Assembly: GCA_040006675.1 (NCBI GenBank)
Contig: JBDTWM010000002.1
Span: forward strand, 14,695-78,694
DNA length: 64,000 nt
Direction: 5' to 3'
Source: Austwickia sp040006675
GTDB taxonomy: Bacteria > Actinomycetota > Actinomycetes > Actinomycetales > Dermatophilaceae
Made by a program: the position numbers and the translations under genes. The notes under the pieces are model-generated. The model ran no database searches. It was not told where the DNA came from and saw only the letters and a program-made list of their open reading frames with translations. This document shows, one piece after another, positions 7,703-16,570 of the stretch. Position 1 is the first letter of the stretch. The number at the start of each line of letters is the position of its first letter.

Positions 7703-9814
7703 ATGAGCGGCAGACCAGCATCCACCACGTCAGCACCCGTCGCCACGACCCCGGACGGGCTGCGCAATGTCGTCCTCGTCGGCCCAAGCGGCTCCGGCAA
7801 GTCGCGCCTCTTCGACTATCTGGTCGCGACGACAACTCCCGGCTATCGGCCCACTCGCGCGGACGAGCGATCCACCCAGCTGTCGATCGCTGCGCTGGCT
7901 GCGGGGGACGCGGTCATCAACCTCATCGACACCCCCGGCTACCCGGACTTCGTCGGCGACCTGCGCGCCGGCCTGCGAGCAGCCGACGCCGCGATCTTCG
8001 TGGTCTCCGCCGCGGAGGGCGTGGACCCCTCCACTCGGCGCCTGTGGCATGAGTGCGCCCAGATCTCCAAGCCACGCGCCGTCGTCATCACGAAGCTCGA
8101 TGCCGGTCGGGCGGACTACGAAACGATCCTGGCCGAATGCCAGGATGTCTTCGGCGAGAGCGTGCTGCCGCTGGCCGTGCCGGAGCTCGGCGCCGGCGGC
8201 TCGCTCGACCGCACGGTCGACCTCGTGCTCGGCGAGGTGCACGACTACACCGGCGAACAGCGGACGATCGCCAAGACCGGCCCGGAACACGTCGTGCACT
8301 TCGACACGTACCAGGGCCCGCTGATGGAGGGCATCATCCAGGAGGCGGAGGACGACTCCCTCCTGGACCGTTACCTGGAGGGTGAGGAGATCCCCTTCCA
8401 CGTCGTGGAAGAAGCGCTGCTCAAGGCGCTGTCGCGGGCGTCCTTCTTCCCCGTGCTGCCCGTCTCCGTCGCGACCGGCGCGGGCGTCGACGTGCTACTG
8501 CACCTCATCGAGAAGGGATTCCCGCCGCCCACCATGCGCCGCTTGCCCGCGATCTACACCACCGCGGGTGCGGATGTGTCGGACGTGGCGGTATCGGCCG
8601 ACGGGCCACTCCTGGCTCAGGTGATCAAGACCACCTCCGACGCGTACGTGGGCGCCGTCGCCGTCGTCCGGGTGTTCAGCGGCACCTTGCACCCGGACTC
8701 GAACGTGCACGTCTCGGGTCACATGGAGTCGCTTGCCGGACGCGGCATCGAGGGCCACCACGACCACGACGAGGACGTGCGCCTCGGCCCGCTGAGCTCC
8801 CCCCTCGGCGACACGCTGCGCCCCAAGGACGAGGCGATCGCCGGCGACATCGCGGTCGTCGCCAAGCTGCCCGCCGCCCGGACCTCCGACACGCTGTCCG
8901 ACAGGGACACGCCCATGGTCGCGAAACCGTGGGATCTGCCTGAGGCGCTTCTTCCGGCCGCGATCAAGGCGGTGAGCCGCGCCGACGATGACAAGCTTCC
9001 CGCCGCGCTGCAACGCATGGCTGCCGGCGACCCGTCGCTGCGCGTGGAGCACAACGCCGAGACGGCGCAGGTCGTGCTGTGGACGATGGGTCAGACCCAC
9101 CTCGACATGGTCATGGACCGCCTCAGGAATCAGCTCAACGTCAACGTCGAGACCGAGCCGCTCAAGATCGCGCTGCGCGAGACGTTCGTCGGCGCGTCCG
9201 GGGGAAAGGGTCGGCACGTCAAGCAGTCCGGTGGACATGGGCAATATGCCGTGTGCGACATCGAAGTCCAGCCCACCGAGCGCGGCGCGGGCTTCGAGTT
9301 CGTGGACAGGGTCGTCGGCGGCTCCGTGCCTCGCCAGTTCATCCCCTCGGTGGAGAAGGGCGTGCGGGCACAACTGCAGAAGGGCTGCCTCGCCGGATAC
9401 CCGATGGTCGACGTTCGTGTCACCCTGTTCGACGGTAAGGCGCACTCCGTCGACTCCTCCGACGCCGCGTTCCAGATGGCGGGCTCGCTCGCCCTGAAGG
9501 AGGCGGCAGCCAAGCCGGGGGTGGCCACCCTGCTGGAGCCGATCGATCTGCTCACCGTGATGATCCCCGACGAGTACGTCGGCGCCGTGATGACCGACCT
9601 GCAGGGCCGGCGCGGACGACTGCAGGGCACCGAGCAGGGCGACCAGGAGGGAACGACCGTCGTCAAGGGCGAGATCCCACAGCTCGAGCTCGCGCGCTAC
9701 GCGGTCGACCTGCGTTCGCTGTCCCAGGGCTCCGGTGCGTTCACGCGAGAGATGGTCGGCTACGAGCAGATGCCGCAGCGCCTTGTGGCAGAGCAGATGG
9801 CGGCCAAGGGCTGA
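7703..9814 (+). CDS. EF-G2-like translational GTPase
   Basis: A 703-residue EF-G paralogue with all five EF-G domains. The P-loop is GPSGSGKS (27-34) and G3 reads DTPGYPDF (76-83), so the catalytic His of canonical EF-G (DTPGH) is Tyr here. G4 is TKLD instead of NKMD. These features mark the actinobacterial EF-G2 clade, for which weak or absent ribosome-dependent GTPase activity has been reported in a mycobacterial member. GAGGG precedes the ATG. It is monocistronic or pairs with the following citramalate synthase, and both interrupt the usual HIT-pgsA adjacency. Confidence 0.9.
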   Translation: MSGRPASTTSAPVATTPDGLRNVVLVGPSGSGKSRLFDYLVATTTPGYRPTRADERSTQLSIAALAAGDAVINLIDTPGYPDFVGDLRAGLRAADAAIFVVSAAEGVDPSTRRLWHECAQISKPRAVVITKLDAGRADYETILAECQDVFGESVLPLAVPELGAGGSLDRTVDLVLGEVHDYTGEQRTIAKTGPEHVVHFDTYQGPLMEGIIQEAEDDSLLDRYLEGEEIPFHVVEEALLKALSRASFFPVLPVSVATGAGVDVLLHLIEKGFPPPTMRRLPAIYTTAGADVSDVAVSADGPLLAQVIKTTSDAYVGAVAVVRVFSGTLHPDSNVHVSGHMESLAGRGIEGHHDHDEDVRLGPLSSPLGDTLRPKDEAIAGDIAVVAKLPAARTSDTLSDRDTPMVAKPWDLPEALLPAAIKAVSRADDDKLPAALQRMAAGDPSLRVEHNAETAQVVLWTMGQTHLDMVMDRLRNQLNVNVETEPLKIALRETFVGASGGKGRHVKQSGGHGQYAVCDIEVQPTERGAGFEFVDRVVGGSVPRQFIPSVEKGVRAQLQKGCLAGYPMVDVRVTLFDGKAHSVDSSDAAFQMAGSLALKEAAAKPGVATLLEPIDLLTVMIPDEYVGAVMTDLQGRRGRLQGTEQGDQEGTTVVKGEIPQLELARYAVDLRSLSQGSGAFTREMVGYEQMPQRLVAEQMAAKG

Positions 9815-9826
9815 TCGGCCTTAGAG

Positions 9827-9928
9827 CTGATCGTTCGGGGCTGATCGTTCGGGGCTGATCGTTCGGGGCTGATCGGTTCGGGGCTGATCGGTTCGGGGCT
9901 GATCGGTTCGGGGCTGATCGGTCCGGGG
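9827..9928 (+). repeat. Short tandem repeat array, 14/15-bp units
   Basis: Seven contiguous units lie between the EF-G2-like gene and citramalate synthase. The first three read CTGATCGTTCGGGG (14 bp) and the next four CTGATCGGTTCGGGG (15 bp, the last with one change); degenerate units flank both ends. The step from 14 to 15 bp after unit three shows growth by slippage or unequal exchange of two unit types. Each unit has one GATC. No spacers are present, so it is not CRISPR. Function is unknown; copy number may vary between strains. Confidence 0.95.
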
Positions 9929-9954
9929 CGGATCGGGCCCTTAGGATCGGGGGC

Positions 9955-9983
9955 GGCGCTCGTGGTCTCACCACGGGGGCGCC
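9955..9983 (+). other. GC-rich hairpin upstream of citramalate synthase
   Basis: An interrupted inverted repeat: arm GGCGC then CGTGGT, loop CTC, arm ACCACG then GCGCC, with a small bulge. It lies 39 bases before the GTG of citramalate synthase and just after the tandem repeat. There is no T-run, so it may be a leader hairpin or a weak terminator of the EF-G2-like transcript. Confidence 0.5.
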
Positions 9984-10022
9984 GTCGATGTTCCGTACCC
10001 GAACCGACCCAGGAGACCCGCC

Positions 10023-11603
10023 GTGAGTTCCCTGCACGTCTATGACACGACCCTGCGCGACGGGGCCCAGCAGGAGGGTCTCAACCTGTCCGTCGAGGAC
10101 AAGCTGGCGATCGCGCGGCACCTGGACGACCTGGGCGTCGGATTCATCGAGGGCGGGTGGCCCGGTGCGAACCCTAAGGACACCGAGTTCTTCGCGCGGG
10201 CGGCACGCGAACTGAACCTGCGCAACGCCCAGCTGGCGGCGTTCGGTGCGACCCGACGGGCTGGGACGAGAGCGGCGGACGACCCGCAGGTTCGGGCGCT
10301 CCTCGACGCGCACACGGACGTCATCACGCTGGTGGCCAAGTCGCACGTTCGGCACGTCGAGCTGGCGCTTCGGACCTCCCCGGGGGAGAACCTGGAGATG
10401 ATCCGGGACACGGTCACGTTCCTGCGCGGGGAGGGTCGGCGGGTCTTTCTCGACGCGGAGCACTTCTTCGACGGCTACCGCGCCGACCGGGCGTACGCGT
10501 TGGAAGTGCTTCAGGTAGCAGCGGAGTCAGGGGCCGAGGTCATCGCTTTGTGCGACACCAACGGCGGCATGCTGCCCGACCAGATCGGCGAGACGGTCGT
10601 CGACGTGCTCGACGTCAGCGGCGCCCGTCTGGGCATCCACTGCCACGACGACACCGGGTGCGCGGTCGCCAACAGTCTGGCCGCGGTGTCCGCCGGGGTC
10701 ACCCACGTCCAGGGGACCATCAACGGCTACGGCGAGCGGACGGGTAACGCGAACCTCATCACCGTGGTCGCGAACCTGCAGCTCAAGCGCGGGTTTTCGC
10801 TGCTGTCGCAGGACCACCTGCAGGAGGCCACTCGGATCGCCCACTCCATCGCAGAGGTCACCAACATCGCGCCCACCTCCCGGCAGCCGTACGTCGGTGC
10901 GAGCGCGTTCGCCCATAAGGCCGGACTGCACGCCAGCGCGATCAAGATCGACAGTGACCTCTATCAGCACCACGACCCGGCGGCCGTCGGCAACGAGATG
11001 CGGATGCTCGTCTCCGACATGGCCGGGCGGGCGAGCATCGAGCTCAAGGGACGCGAGCTGGGCTTCGATCTCGCCGAGGACAAAGACCTGCTCGCGAAGG
11101 TGCTGGCAGAGGTCAAGGCGTTGGAGGCCGGGGGCTATACCTTCGACGCGGCGGACGCCTCGTTCGAGATGCTGCTGCGTCGCCAGCTCGGGGAGGACCT
11201 GGCCTACTTCGAGGTGGAGTCCTGGCGCGTCACGACCGACCACCAGGGCAGGGCACCGGCCATGTCCGAGGCGAGCGTGAAGATCCATGCGGACGGGGCG
11301 CGGCACATCGCGCTGGGAGAGGGAAACGGCCCCGTCAACGCGCTGGACCACGCGTTGCGCCTCGCGCTACTGAAGGTGTACCCCGAGCTGGGCCAGATCG
11401 AGCTGATCGACTTCCGGGTCCGCATCCTGGAGGCGTCGCATGGCACCGACGCGGTGACGCGTGTCCTCATCGAGCACCAGAACGGCGACACGGCGTGGTC
11501 AACGGTCGGAGTGGCCGCCAATATCGTGGAGGCCAGCTGGGTCGCGCTCGTGGACGGGATCTCCTACGGGCTGATGCGAATGGGCGTGTCGCCGCGCCGC
11601 TGA
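10023..11603 (+). CDS. cimA: Citramalate synthase
   Basis: A 526-residue LeuA-superfamily enzyme that condenses pyruvate and acetyl-CoA to (R)-citramalate, a threonine-independent route to 2-oxobutyrate for isoleucine. The TIM barrel starts with DTTLRDGAQQEG (Arg12/Asp13), has the metal-binding HCHDDTG near 206 and NGYGERTGNANL near 238. The C-terminal third is the LeuA dimer regulatory domain. The FIEGGWPGANPKD block is typical of CimA and differs from the IPM synthase pattern. The GTG start has an AGGAG site. LeuA is the nearest alternative but fits less well. Confidence 0.9.
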   Translation: MSSLHVYDTTLRDGAQQEGLNLSVEDKLAIARHLDDLGVGFIEGGWPGANPKDTEFFARAARELNLRNAQLAAFGATRRAGTRAADDPQVRALLDAHTDVITLVAKSHVRHVELALRTSPGENLEMIRDTVTFLRGEGRRVFLDAEHFFDGYRADRAYALEVLQVAAESGAEVIALCDTNGGMLPDQIGETVVDVLDVSGARLGIHCHDDTGCAVANSLAAVSAGVTHVQGTINGYGERTGNANLITVVANLQLKRGFSLLSQDHLQEATRIAHSIAEVTNIAPTSRQPYVGASAFAHKAGLHASAIKIDSDLYQHHDPAAVGNEMRMLVSDMAGRASIELKGRELGFDLAEDKDLLAKVLAEVKALEAGGYTFDAADASFEMLLRRQLGEDLAYFEVESWRVTTDHQGRAPAMSEASVKIHADGARHIALGEGNGPVNALDHALRLALLKVYPELGQIELIDFRVRILEASHGTDAVTRVLIEHQNGDTAWSTVGVAANIVEASWVALVDGISYGLMRMGVSPRR

Positions 11604-11984
11604 CGTGCCGATTCGGTGGATCCCTGCCTGCCCCGTCGGCCGGCCGACCATCGCTTGCACGACGGCCGCCCACGGGCACCAAGGACTCCGTGCCGCAGCC
11701 GTCGATCCTGGCGTGTGACCGGTACGCGCCGGGCGTCGGCGTGCCGCTGATGATCTTCAACAACCTCGAGCGCGTCGAGTGGGTCACCGCCAGGTACGAC
11801 CTGGGTGCGGGGCCAGGCTCCTGACGCTCCCAAGCTCCGGGCGACTTCTACCAGGTCCGCGAGCTCATGGGTCTTGACCCGCAGCGAAGCCTGTGGAGCC
11901 GCGCGATCGAGGGTCGGACGAGCCTCGTCACTCGGTGGTCGGTCACTCGGTGGTGGCGAGGACGTCTGTCCGCGAGGCTCGGTC
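11604..11984 (+). pseudogene. 381-bp gap with a probable decayed coding fragment
   Basis: No intact gene is seen. One plus-strand frame reads like protein from about 11685 to the TGA at 11822-11824 (ILACDRYAPGVGVPLMIF, then VEWVTARYDLGAG). After the stop the same frame continues with GDFYQVRELMGLDPQR. This looks like a fragment broken by an in-frame stop, with no start or ribosome site; the family was not recognised. The region also holds a 13-bp direct repeat at 11927-11954. It could equally be noncoding DNA that translates well by chance. Confidence 0.3.
11927..11954. repeat. 13-bp direct repeat
   Basis: Two copies of GTCACTCGGTGGT, at 11927-11939 and 11942-11954, are separated by two bases. 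They lie about 30 bases past the 3' end of the HIT gene. No function is apparent. Confidence 0.8.
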
Positions 11985-12560
11985 TCAGATCCAGGCGTCG
12001 ACCAGCGCCTGGCGGGCCTCCTCCAGGAGGCGAGGTAGGGCCTTGGTCTGGGCCACGACCGGCAGGAAGTTCATGTCGCCACTCCACCGCGGTACGACGT
12101 GCTGGTGAAGGTGAGCGGCGACGCCCGCACCCGCGACGGCCCCCTGGTTCATCCCGAGGTTGTACCCCATGGGGCGGGCCGAGGTGTCGAGAGCCCGCAG
12201 CGCCCGCTTCGTGAGGTCGGAGAACTCCGCGGTCTCATCGTCAGTGAGATCGATGTACAGGGGCACGTGGCGGTACGGACAGACGAGTAGGTGCCCGGGG
12301 TTGTACGGAAAGAGGTTCATCACGACGAAGCAGAGATCGCCGCGATGCACGATGAGGCTGTCCGGGTCGGGGCGGCCGGGGGCGGCGCAGAAGGGGCAAC
12401 CGTCGCCCGCAGCCTCGCTGGGCCGCTCCCCCTTGATGTACACCATGCGGTGCGGCGTCCACAGCCGGTCGAACCCGTCGGGGATACCCACGAAATCGCT
12501 CAGCGGCTCGACCTGAATTCCGTCGGGCCAGGACTCAGGCGCGTCGCGATCAGTCCCCAT
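11985..12560 (-). CDS. HIT family nucleotide phosphorylase/hydrolase
   Basis: A 191-residue histidine-triad protein of the actinobacterial branch next to thrS (the Rv2613c position), where a diadenosine polyphosphate phosphorylase activity has been described. The triad is HLHQHVVPRW near 150-159 and a CPFC pair near 55 may bind zinc. The N-terminal GFDRLWTPHRMVYI block is shared by this branch. Its start overlaps the 3' end of the acetyltransferase gene by 11 bases, so it is probably cotranscribed from thrS. Confidence 0.9.
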   Translation of the reverse strand: MGTDRDAPESWPDGIQVEPLSDFVGIPDGFDRLWTPHRMVYIKGERPSEAAGDGCPFCAAPGRPDPDSLIVHRGDLCFVVMNLFPYNPGHLLVCPYRHVPLYIDLTDDETAEFSDLTKRALRALDTSARPMGYNLGMNQGAVAGAGVAAHLHQHVVPRWSGDMNFLPVVAQTKALPRLLEEARQALVDAWI

Positions 12561-13092
12561 ACGCCGATCCTAGGCCCGCCCGGCGCCCGCTCGAGGGAAG
12601 GTGCGCCCGGCCGGGCCCAGGGAGATCGAGGCGCACCAGCCGAGCGTCGGCCGACGTGAACCCGGCCCGACGGTAGAGGCTGGATCCGCCCCCAGACCCG
12701 ACGCGGAGCTGCACCCACATCGCCCGGTTGTCGCGGCACCACGCCAGGGCGCTGCGCAGCAGCTCCTCGCCGGCGCCCATGCGGCGGGCCCCCGGCGTGA
12801 CGTAGAGGTTGGTGACGTGGACCCACGGGCGCGAGAGGCGGCCTGGTCGCGGCAGGCCGTCGACGACGAACAGCGTCACGCCGCCCCGGGGGCTGCCGTC
12901 GAAGGACTTCGCGATCCAGGCGGGTCGACGGTCGGAGTCGGCGAGCCAGGCATCGGCGTACCGATCCAGGAAACCCGTCTCGCCGGCGCCCCCCTGCTCC
13001 CGGCTGAGCTGGAGTTCCAGGGCGGCGAGGGCGAACGCGTCCGCAGTCTGGGCGCGCATCACCTGCCATAGTTGACCCTGGTCTGCCCTCAC
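12550..13092 (-). CDS. GNAT family N-acetyltransferase
   Basis: A 180-residue GNAT fold: core strand HVTNLYVTPGARRMGAGE (acetyl-CoA binding R-x-x-G-x-G type loop) and the C-terminal SLYRRAGF. The substrate is unknown. The GTG at 13092 is chosen because GAGGG lies six bases ahead; another GTG at 13104 has no site. Both starts belong to a tandem 12-bp repeat. It lies 95 bases after thrS and overlaps the HIT gene by 11 bases, an insertion relative to the usual thrS-HIT order. Confidence 0.85.
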   Translation of the reverse strand: MRADQGQLWQVMRAQTADAFALAALELQLSREQGGAGETGFLDRYADAWLADSDRRPAWIAKSFDGSPRGGVTLFVVDGLPRPGRLSRPWVHVTNLYVTPGARRMGAGEELLRSALAWCRDNRAMWVQLRVGSGGGSSLYRRAGFTSADARLVRLDLPGPGRAHLPSSGRRAGLGSAYGD

Positions 13093-13104
13093 GTCTGCCC
13101 TCAC
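13081..13104 (-). repeat. Tandem 12-bp repeat containing two GTG starts
   Basis: On the minus strand GTGAGGGCAGAC occurs twice in direct tandem. Each copy carries a possible GTG start and a GAGGG that can act as ribosome site for the next GTG. It sits exactly at the 5' end of the acetyltransferase gene. A copy-number change would add or remove four residues and shift the start context without a frameshift. Confidence 0.85.
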
Positions 13105-13187
13105 GAGGGCATATAACCACGGATCTCACGCCTCGGACGGGACATCCGTCTGCGTCAACCGGCCCGTACCCGTGTCCGTGCCAGCGC

Positions 13188-15221
13188 TCACACCTGCGCG
13201 CGCGTGCGAATCGCCTCGAGGATCCTCGCCACCGCCTGGCTGACCGGCACCCCGTTTTCCTGTGCTCCGTCGCGGTATCGGAAGGACACCGCACCGGCGG
13301 CTCGGTCTTCCTCCCCTGCGATCAGCGTGAACGGCACCTTCGACCGGCTGGCGTTGCGGATTTTCTTGGGGAATCGATCGTCGGAGGCATCGATGTCGAC
13401 CCGCACGCCCTGGGCGCCCAGCTGCGCCGCGACCTCCTCCAGGTGGGGCACGTACTCGTCGGCGACCGGCACGCACATGACCTGCACGGGGGCGAGCCAC
13501 ACCGGGAACGCGCCCGCGTAGTGCTCGACCAGCACCCCGAAGAAGCGCTCGATCGAGCCGAAAAGTGCCCGGTGGATCATGACGGGGCGCTGGCGGGAAC
13601 CGTCGGAGGCCTGATACTCCAGCTCGAACAGCTCCGGCAGGTTGAAATCGAGCTGGATCGTCGACATCTGCCACGTGCGGCCGATGGCGTCCTTGGCCTG
13701 GACGGAGATCTTCGGGCCGTAGAACGCGGCGCCGCCCGGGTCGGGGATCAGCTCCAGGCCGGAGTCGGTCGCGACCTGGCGCAGCGTCTCGGTCGCCTCC
13801 TCCCAGGTGACGTCGTCACCGACGTACTTCTCCGGATTCTTGCTCGACAACTCGAGGTAGAAATCGTCCAGCCCGTAGTCCTTGAGCAGGTCGAGGACGA
13901 ACGTGAGCAGGCTGGCCAACTCGTCCTTCATCTGCTCGCGGGTGCAGTAGATGTGCGCGTCGTCCTGGGTGAACCCGCGCGCCCGGGTGAGACCGTGGAT
14001 GACTCCGGACTTCTCGTAGCGGTAGACGGTCCCGAACTCGAAGAGCCGCAGGGGGAGCTCGCGATACGACCGACCGCGCGAGCGGAAGATGAGGTTGTGC
14101 ATCGGGCAGTTCATCGGCTTGAGGTAGTAATCCTGCCCCTGCCGCTTGATGGTGCCGTCCTCGTGCAACTCCTCGTCCACCCGCATCGGCGGGAACATGC
14201 TGTCGCCGTACCAGTCGAGGTGTCCCGACGTCTGGAACAACTGCGCCTTGGTGATATGGGGGGTGTTCACGAACCGGTAGCCCTCCTCCACATGCCTGCG
14301 GCGGCTGTATTCCTCCATCTCCATACGGATGATCCCGCCGTGCGGGTGGAAGACGGGCAGCCCGGAGCCGATCTCGTCGGGAAAGCTGAACAAGTCCATC
14401 TCGACGCCGAGCTTGCGGTGGTCGCGCTTCTCCGCCTCGGCGAGACGGAACAGGTAGTCCTTCAGGTCATCCTTGGTCGGCCACGCGGTGCCATAGAGGC
14501 GCTGGAGCTGCGCGTTCTTCTGATCGCCGCGCCAGTACGCGGCCGAGCTGCGCATCAGCTTGAAGGCGTTCCCCAGCACCTTGGTCGAGGGCACGTGGGG
14601 CCCGCGGCACAGGTCGAACCAGACGACGTCACCCTTGCGATCGACGCTCTCGTACACCGTCAGGTCGTTGCCGCCGATCTCCACCTCGGCGCCCTCCGCG
14701 AGGGCGCCGACCTCGTCGGCGTTCTTCGCGCGGCCCTTGAGGGTGACGAGCTCCAGCTTGTACGGCTCGTCCTTCAGCAGCTCTTGCGCCTCGGCCTCAG
14801 TGACCACGCGGCGCCGGAAGGTCTGCCCGGAGTTGACGATGCGCTGCATCGCCTTCTCCAGCTTCTTGAGGTCCTCGGGGGTGAACGGCTCCGCGACGTC
14901 GAAGTCGTAGTAGAACCCGTCACGCACGGGCGGCCCGATCCCGAGGCGGGCGGCCGGGTTGATCTCCTGCACGGCCTGCGCGAGCACGTGCGCCGCGGAG
15001 TGGCGCAGCACGTCGGTGCCCTCGGGTGTGCCGAGCAGGACCGGCTCGACGCTGTCGCCGTCGGCAGCGGGCCGGAACAGGTCGAACACCTCGTCGCCGA
15101 CTTTGGCAGCGACCACCCGGTCGGCCCCGCTACCGGTGAGCTCCAGGACGTCCCCGTACGTCGAGCCCGCGTCCATCGCGCGCTGCTCGCCTTCGACGGT
15201 GACAGTGATCTGAGTAGACAC
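13188..15221 (-). CDS. thrS: Threonine-tRNA ligase
   Basis: A 677-residue class II synthetase with the full bacterial layout. It has a TGS domain (1-65), an editing domain with HSAAH near 74, the catalytic core with motif 2 around LTRARGFTQDDAHI and the zinc-binding region around PMNCPMH, and a C-terminal anticodon domain. The GTG start has an AAGGAG site. It leads the thrS-GNAT-HIT group. Two short inverted repeats lie upstream in the gap to the divergent lipoprotein gene, but no T-box features were seen. Confidence 0.97.
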   Translation of the reverse strand: MSTQITVTVEGEQRAMDAGSTYGDVLELTGSGADRVVAAKVGDEVFDLFRPAADGDSVEPVLLGTPEGTDVLRHSAAHVLAQAVQEINPAARLGIGPPVRDGFYYDFDVAEPFTPEDLKKLEKAMQRIVNSGQTFRRRVVTEAEAQELLKDEPYKLELVTLKGRAKNADEVGALAEGAEVEIGGNDLTVYESVDRKGDVVWFDLCRGPHVPSTKVLGNAFKLMRSSAAYWRGDQKNAQLQRLYGTAWPTKDDLKDYLFRLAEAEKRDHRKLGVEMDLFSFPDEIGSGLPVFHPHGGIIRMEMEEYSRRRHVEEGYRFVNTPHITKAQLFQTSGHLDWYGDSMFPPMRVDEELHEDGTIKRQGQDYYLKPMNCPMHNLIFRSRGRSYRELPLRLFEFGTVYRYEKSGVIHGLTRARGFTQDDAHIYCTREQMKDELASLLTFVLDLLKDYGLDDFYLELSSKNPEKYVGDDVTWEEATETLRQVATDSGLELIPDPGGAAFYGPKISVQAKDAIGRTWQMSTIQLDFNLPELFELEYQASDGSRQRPVMIHRALFGSIERFFGVLVEHYAGAFPVWLAPVQVMCVPVADEYVPHLEEVAAQLGAQGVRVDIDASDDRFPKKIRNASRSKVPFTLIAGEEDRAAGAVSFRYRDGAQENGVPVSQAVARILEAIRTRAQV

Positions 15222-15248
15222 GATCGGGCTCCTTGGAGTTCGCGGAAC

Positions 15249-15274
15249 GCACGCGTCGTACGAAGAACGCGTGC
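15249..15274. other. Inverted repeat in the thrS/lipoprotein divergent region
   Basis: Arms GCACGCGT and ACGCGTGC are 8 bp, perfectly complementary, with a 10-base loop. The repeat starts 28 bases upstream of the thrS GTG. It could be an operator or a hairpin in the thrS leader; the sequence does not decide. Confidence 0.5.
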
Positions 15275-15427
15275 CCGATCAGGGTAACGGCGCCCTGCGA
15301 TAACGCCCGAATCCGACCCCCAGCGACACCAAGTATTTTGCGCGTCAAGAGAATTGGAGAAGGCGCGCTTAGACTGGGCACCAACGCAGAGGCCGGCATC
15401 CCGCCCGGGCGCGCGGGAGGGGCGGGC

Positions 15428-16570
15428 GTGAGCACACAGAGCATCGGGCTCAGAGGACCGTTCGCCGCAGCGTGCGCGGGCCTGCTCCTCGCAGCCACGG
15501 CTTGTGGGACGGCGATCTCCCCCCAGGCCACCAGCTCGCCGATGAATGCCGCGTCCTCGGCATCGGAGGCACCCCGTACGATCACGCTCGCGTTCGGCGG
15601 AGACGTGCACTTCGAGGAGTACGTGGCGGGACTGCTCACGGACCCGGACCACGCCCTGTCCGACCTGCGGCCCACGCTGGGTGCGGCCGATTTCTCGATG
15701 GTCAACCTGGAGACCGCGATCACGACCGGCGGGGAGCGCGAGGATAAATCCTTCACGTTCCGGGCTCCGCCCACCGCCCTACAGGCCCTGGCTGCCGCGG
15801 GCGTCGATGCGGTCAGCCTCGCCAACAACCACGCGGTCGACTTCGGCACCGTAGGCCTGACCGACACGCTCGCCGCCAAGGCCACCAGTCCGATCCCGAT
15901 AGTGGGTATCGGCCATGACACCCGTGAGGCGTACCAACCGTACGTCGTCGACGTCAAGGGGGTGCGCGTCGCACTCCTCGCCGCGCTCCAGCTGTGGGAG
16001 GAGACCGCCACGCGCCACTCCGCCGCCGACGGCCAGGCCGGGGTCGCCACCTCGCAGACCCCCGCGGCGCTGACCCTTCTCCGCGAGGCGACCCGCGAGG
16101 CGGCCGCGACCGCGGACCTGGTGGTAGTGATGATGCACTGGGGGACCGAGTACGCCACCTGCGCCGACGCCGCCCAATCGGCCACGGTGCGGGCACTGGA
16201 GGCCGACGGCGCGGACATCATCGTCGGTGGTCACGCGCACCGTCTGCAGGGCGGTGGCTGGTCCGGGCGCAGCTACGTCGGCTACGCCCTGGGGAACTTT
16301 GTCTGGTGGCGCTCCACGGAGCCCGAGGCTCGCTCTGGGGTCCTCACGCTCACGGCGGACGCGGACGCGGCCAGGTCTCGTGGTCGCTCGTCGGGCGCCG
16401 AGCGCCTCACGGACACTTCACTCATCACCCGTGCGGAGTGGCAGCCGATGTTGATCGGTGCGGACGGGGTGCCGCGCCCCGCCGCCGAGGAAGCGACCAC
16501 CCAGAGATTGCGGGGCGTGTGGGACGCCGCGGTCGCGTGCTCCGGTCTGTCGACCGCTCCCCCGCCCTGA
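15428..16570 (+). CDS. CapA-family lipoprotein (metallophosphatase fold)
   Basis: A 380-residue protein with a lipoprotein signal: hydrophobic stretch 11-25 and Cys26 in LLLAATAC. The body is the PGA_cap/CapA fold with metal-binding blocks GGDVHFEEYV, NLETAI, ANNHAVDFG, MHWGTEY and GGHAHRLQG. CapA proteins act in poly-gamma-glutamate export or related envelope polymers; the substrate here is unknown and no capBC genes are nearby. The GTG at 15428 has a GGGAGGGG site; an upstream extension of the frame was rejected because it would bury the signal peptide. Confidence 0.85.
   Translation: MSTQSIGLRGPFAAACAGLLLAATACGTAISPQATSSPMNAASSASEAPRTITLAFGGDVHFEEYVAGLLTDPDHALSDLRPTLGAADFSMVNLETAITTGGEREDKSFTFRAPPTALQALAAAGVDAVSLANNHAVDFGTVGLTDTLAAKATSPIPIVGIGHDTREAYQPYVVDVKGVRVALLAALQLWEETATRHSAADGQAGVATSQTPAALTLLREATREAAATADLVVVMMHWGTEYATCADAAQSATVRALEADGADIIVGGHAHRLQGGGWSGRSYVGYALGNFVWWRSTEPEARSGVLTLTADADAARSRGRSSGAERLTDTSLITRAEWQPMLIGADGVPRPAAEEATTQRLRGVWDAAVACSGLSTAPPP

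Noticed and set aside
9827..9928. Possible CRISPR array
   Set aside because: The units are contiguous with no spacers and only 14-15 bp long, and no cas genes are present.
15222..15427. T-box leader of thrS
   Set aside because: Only short inverted repeats are seen; no T-box sequence or specifier loop could be identified.
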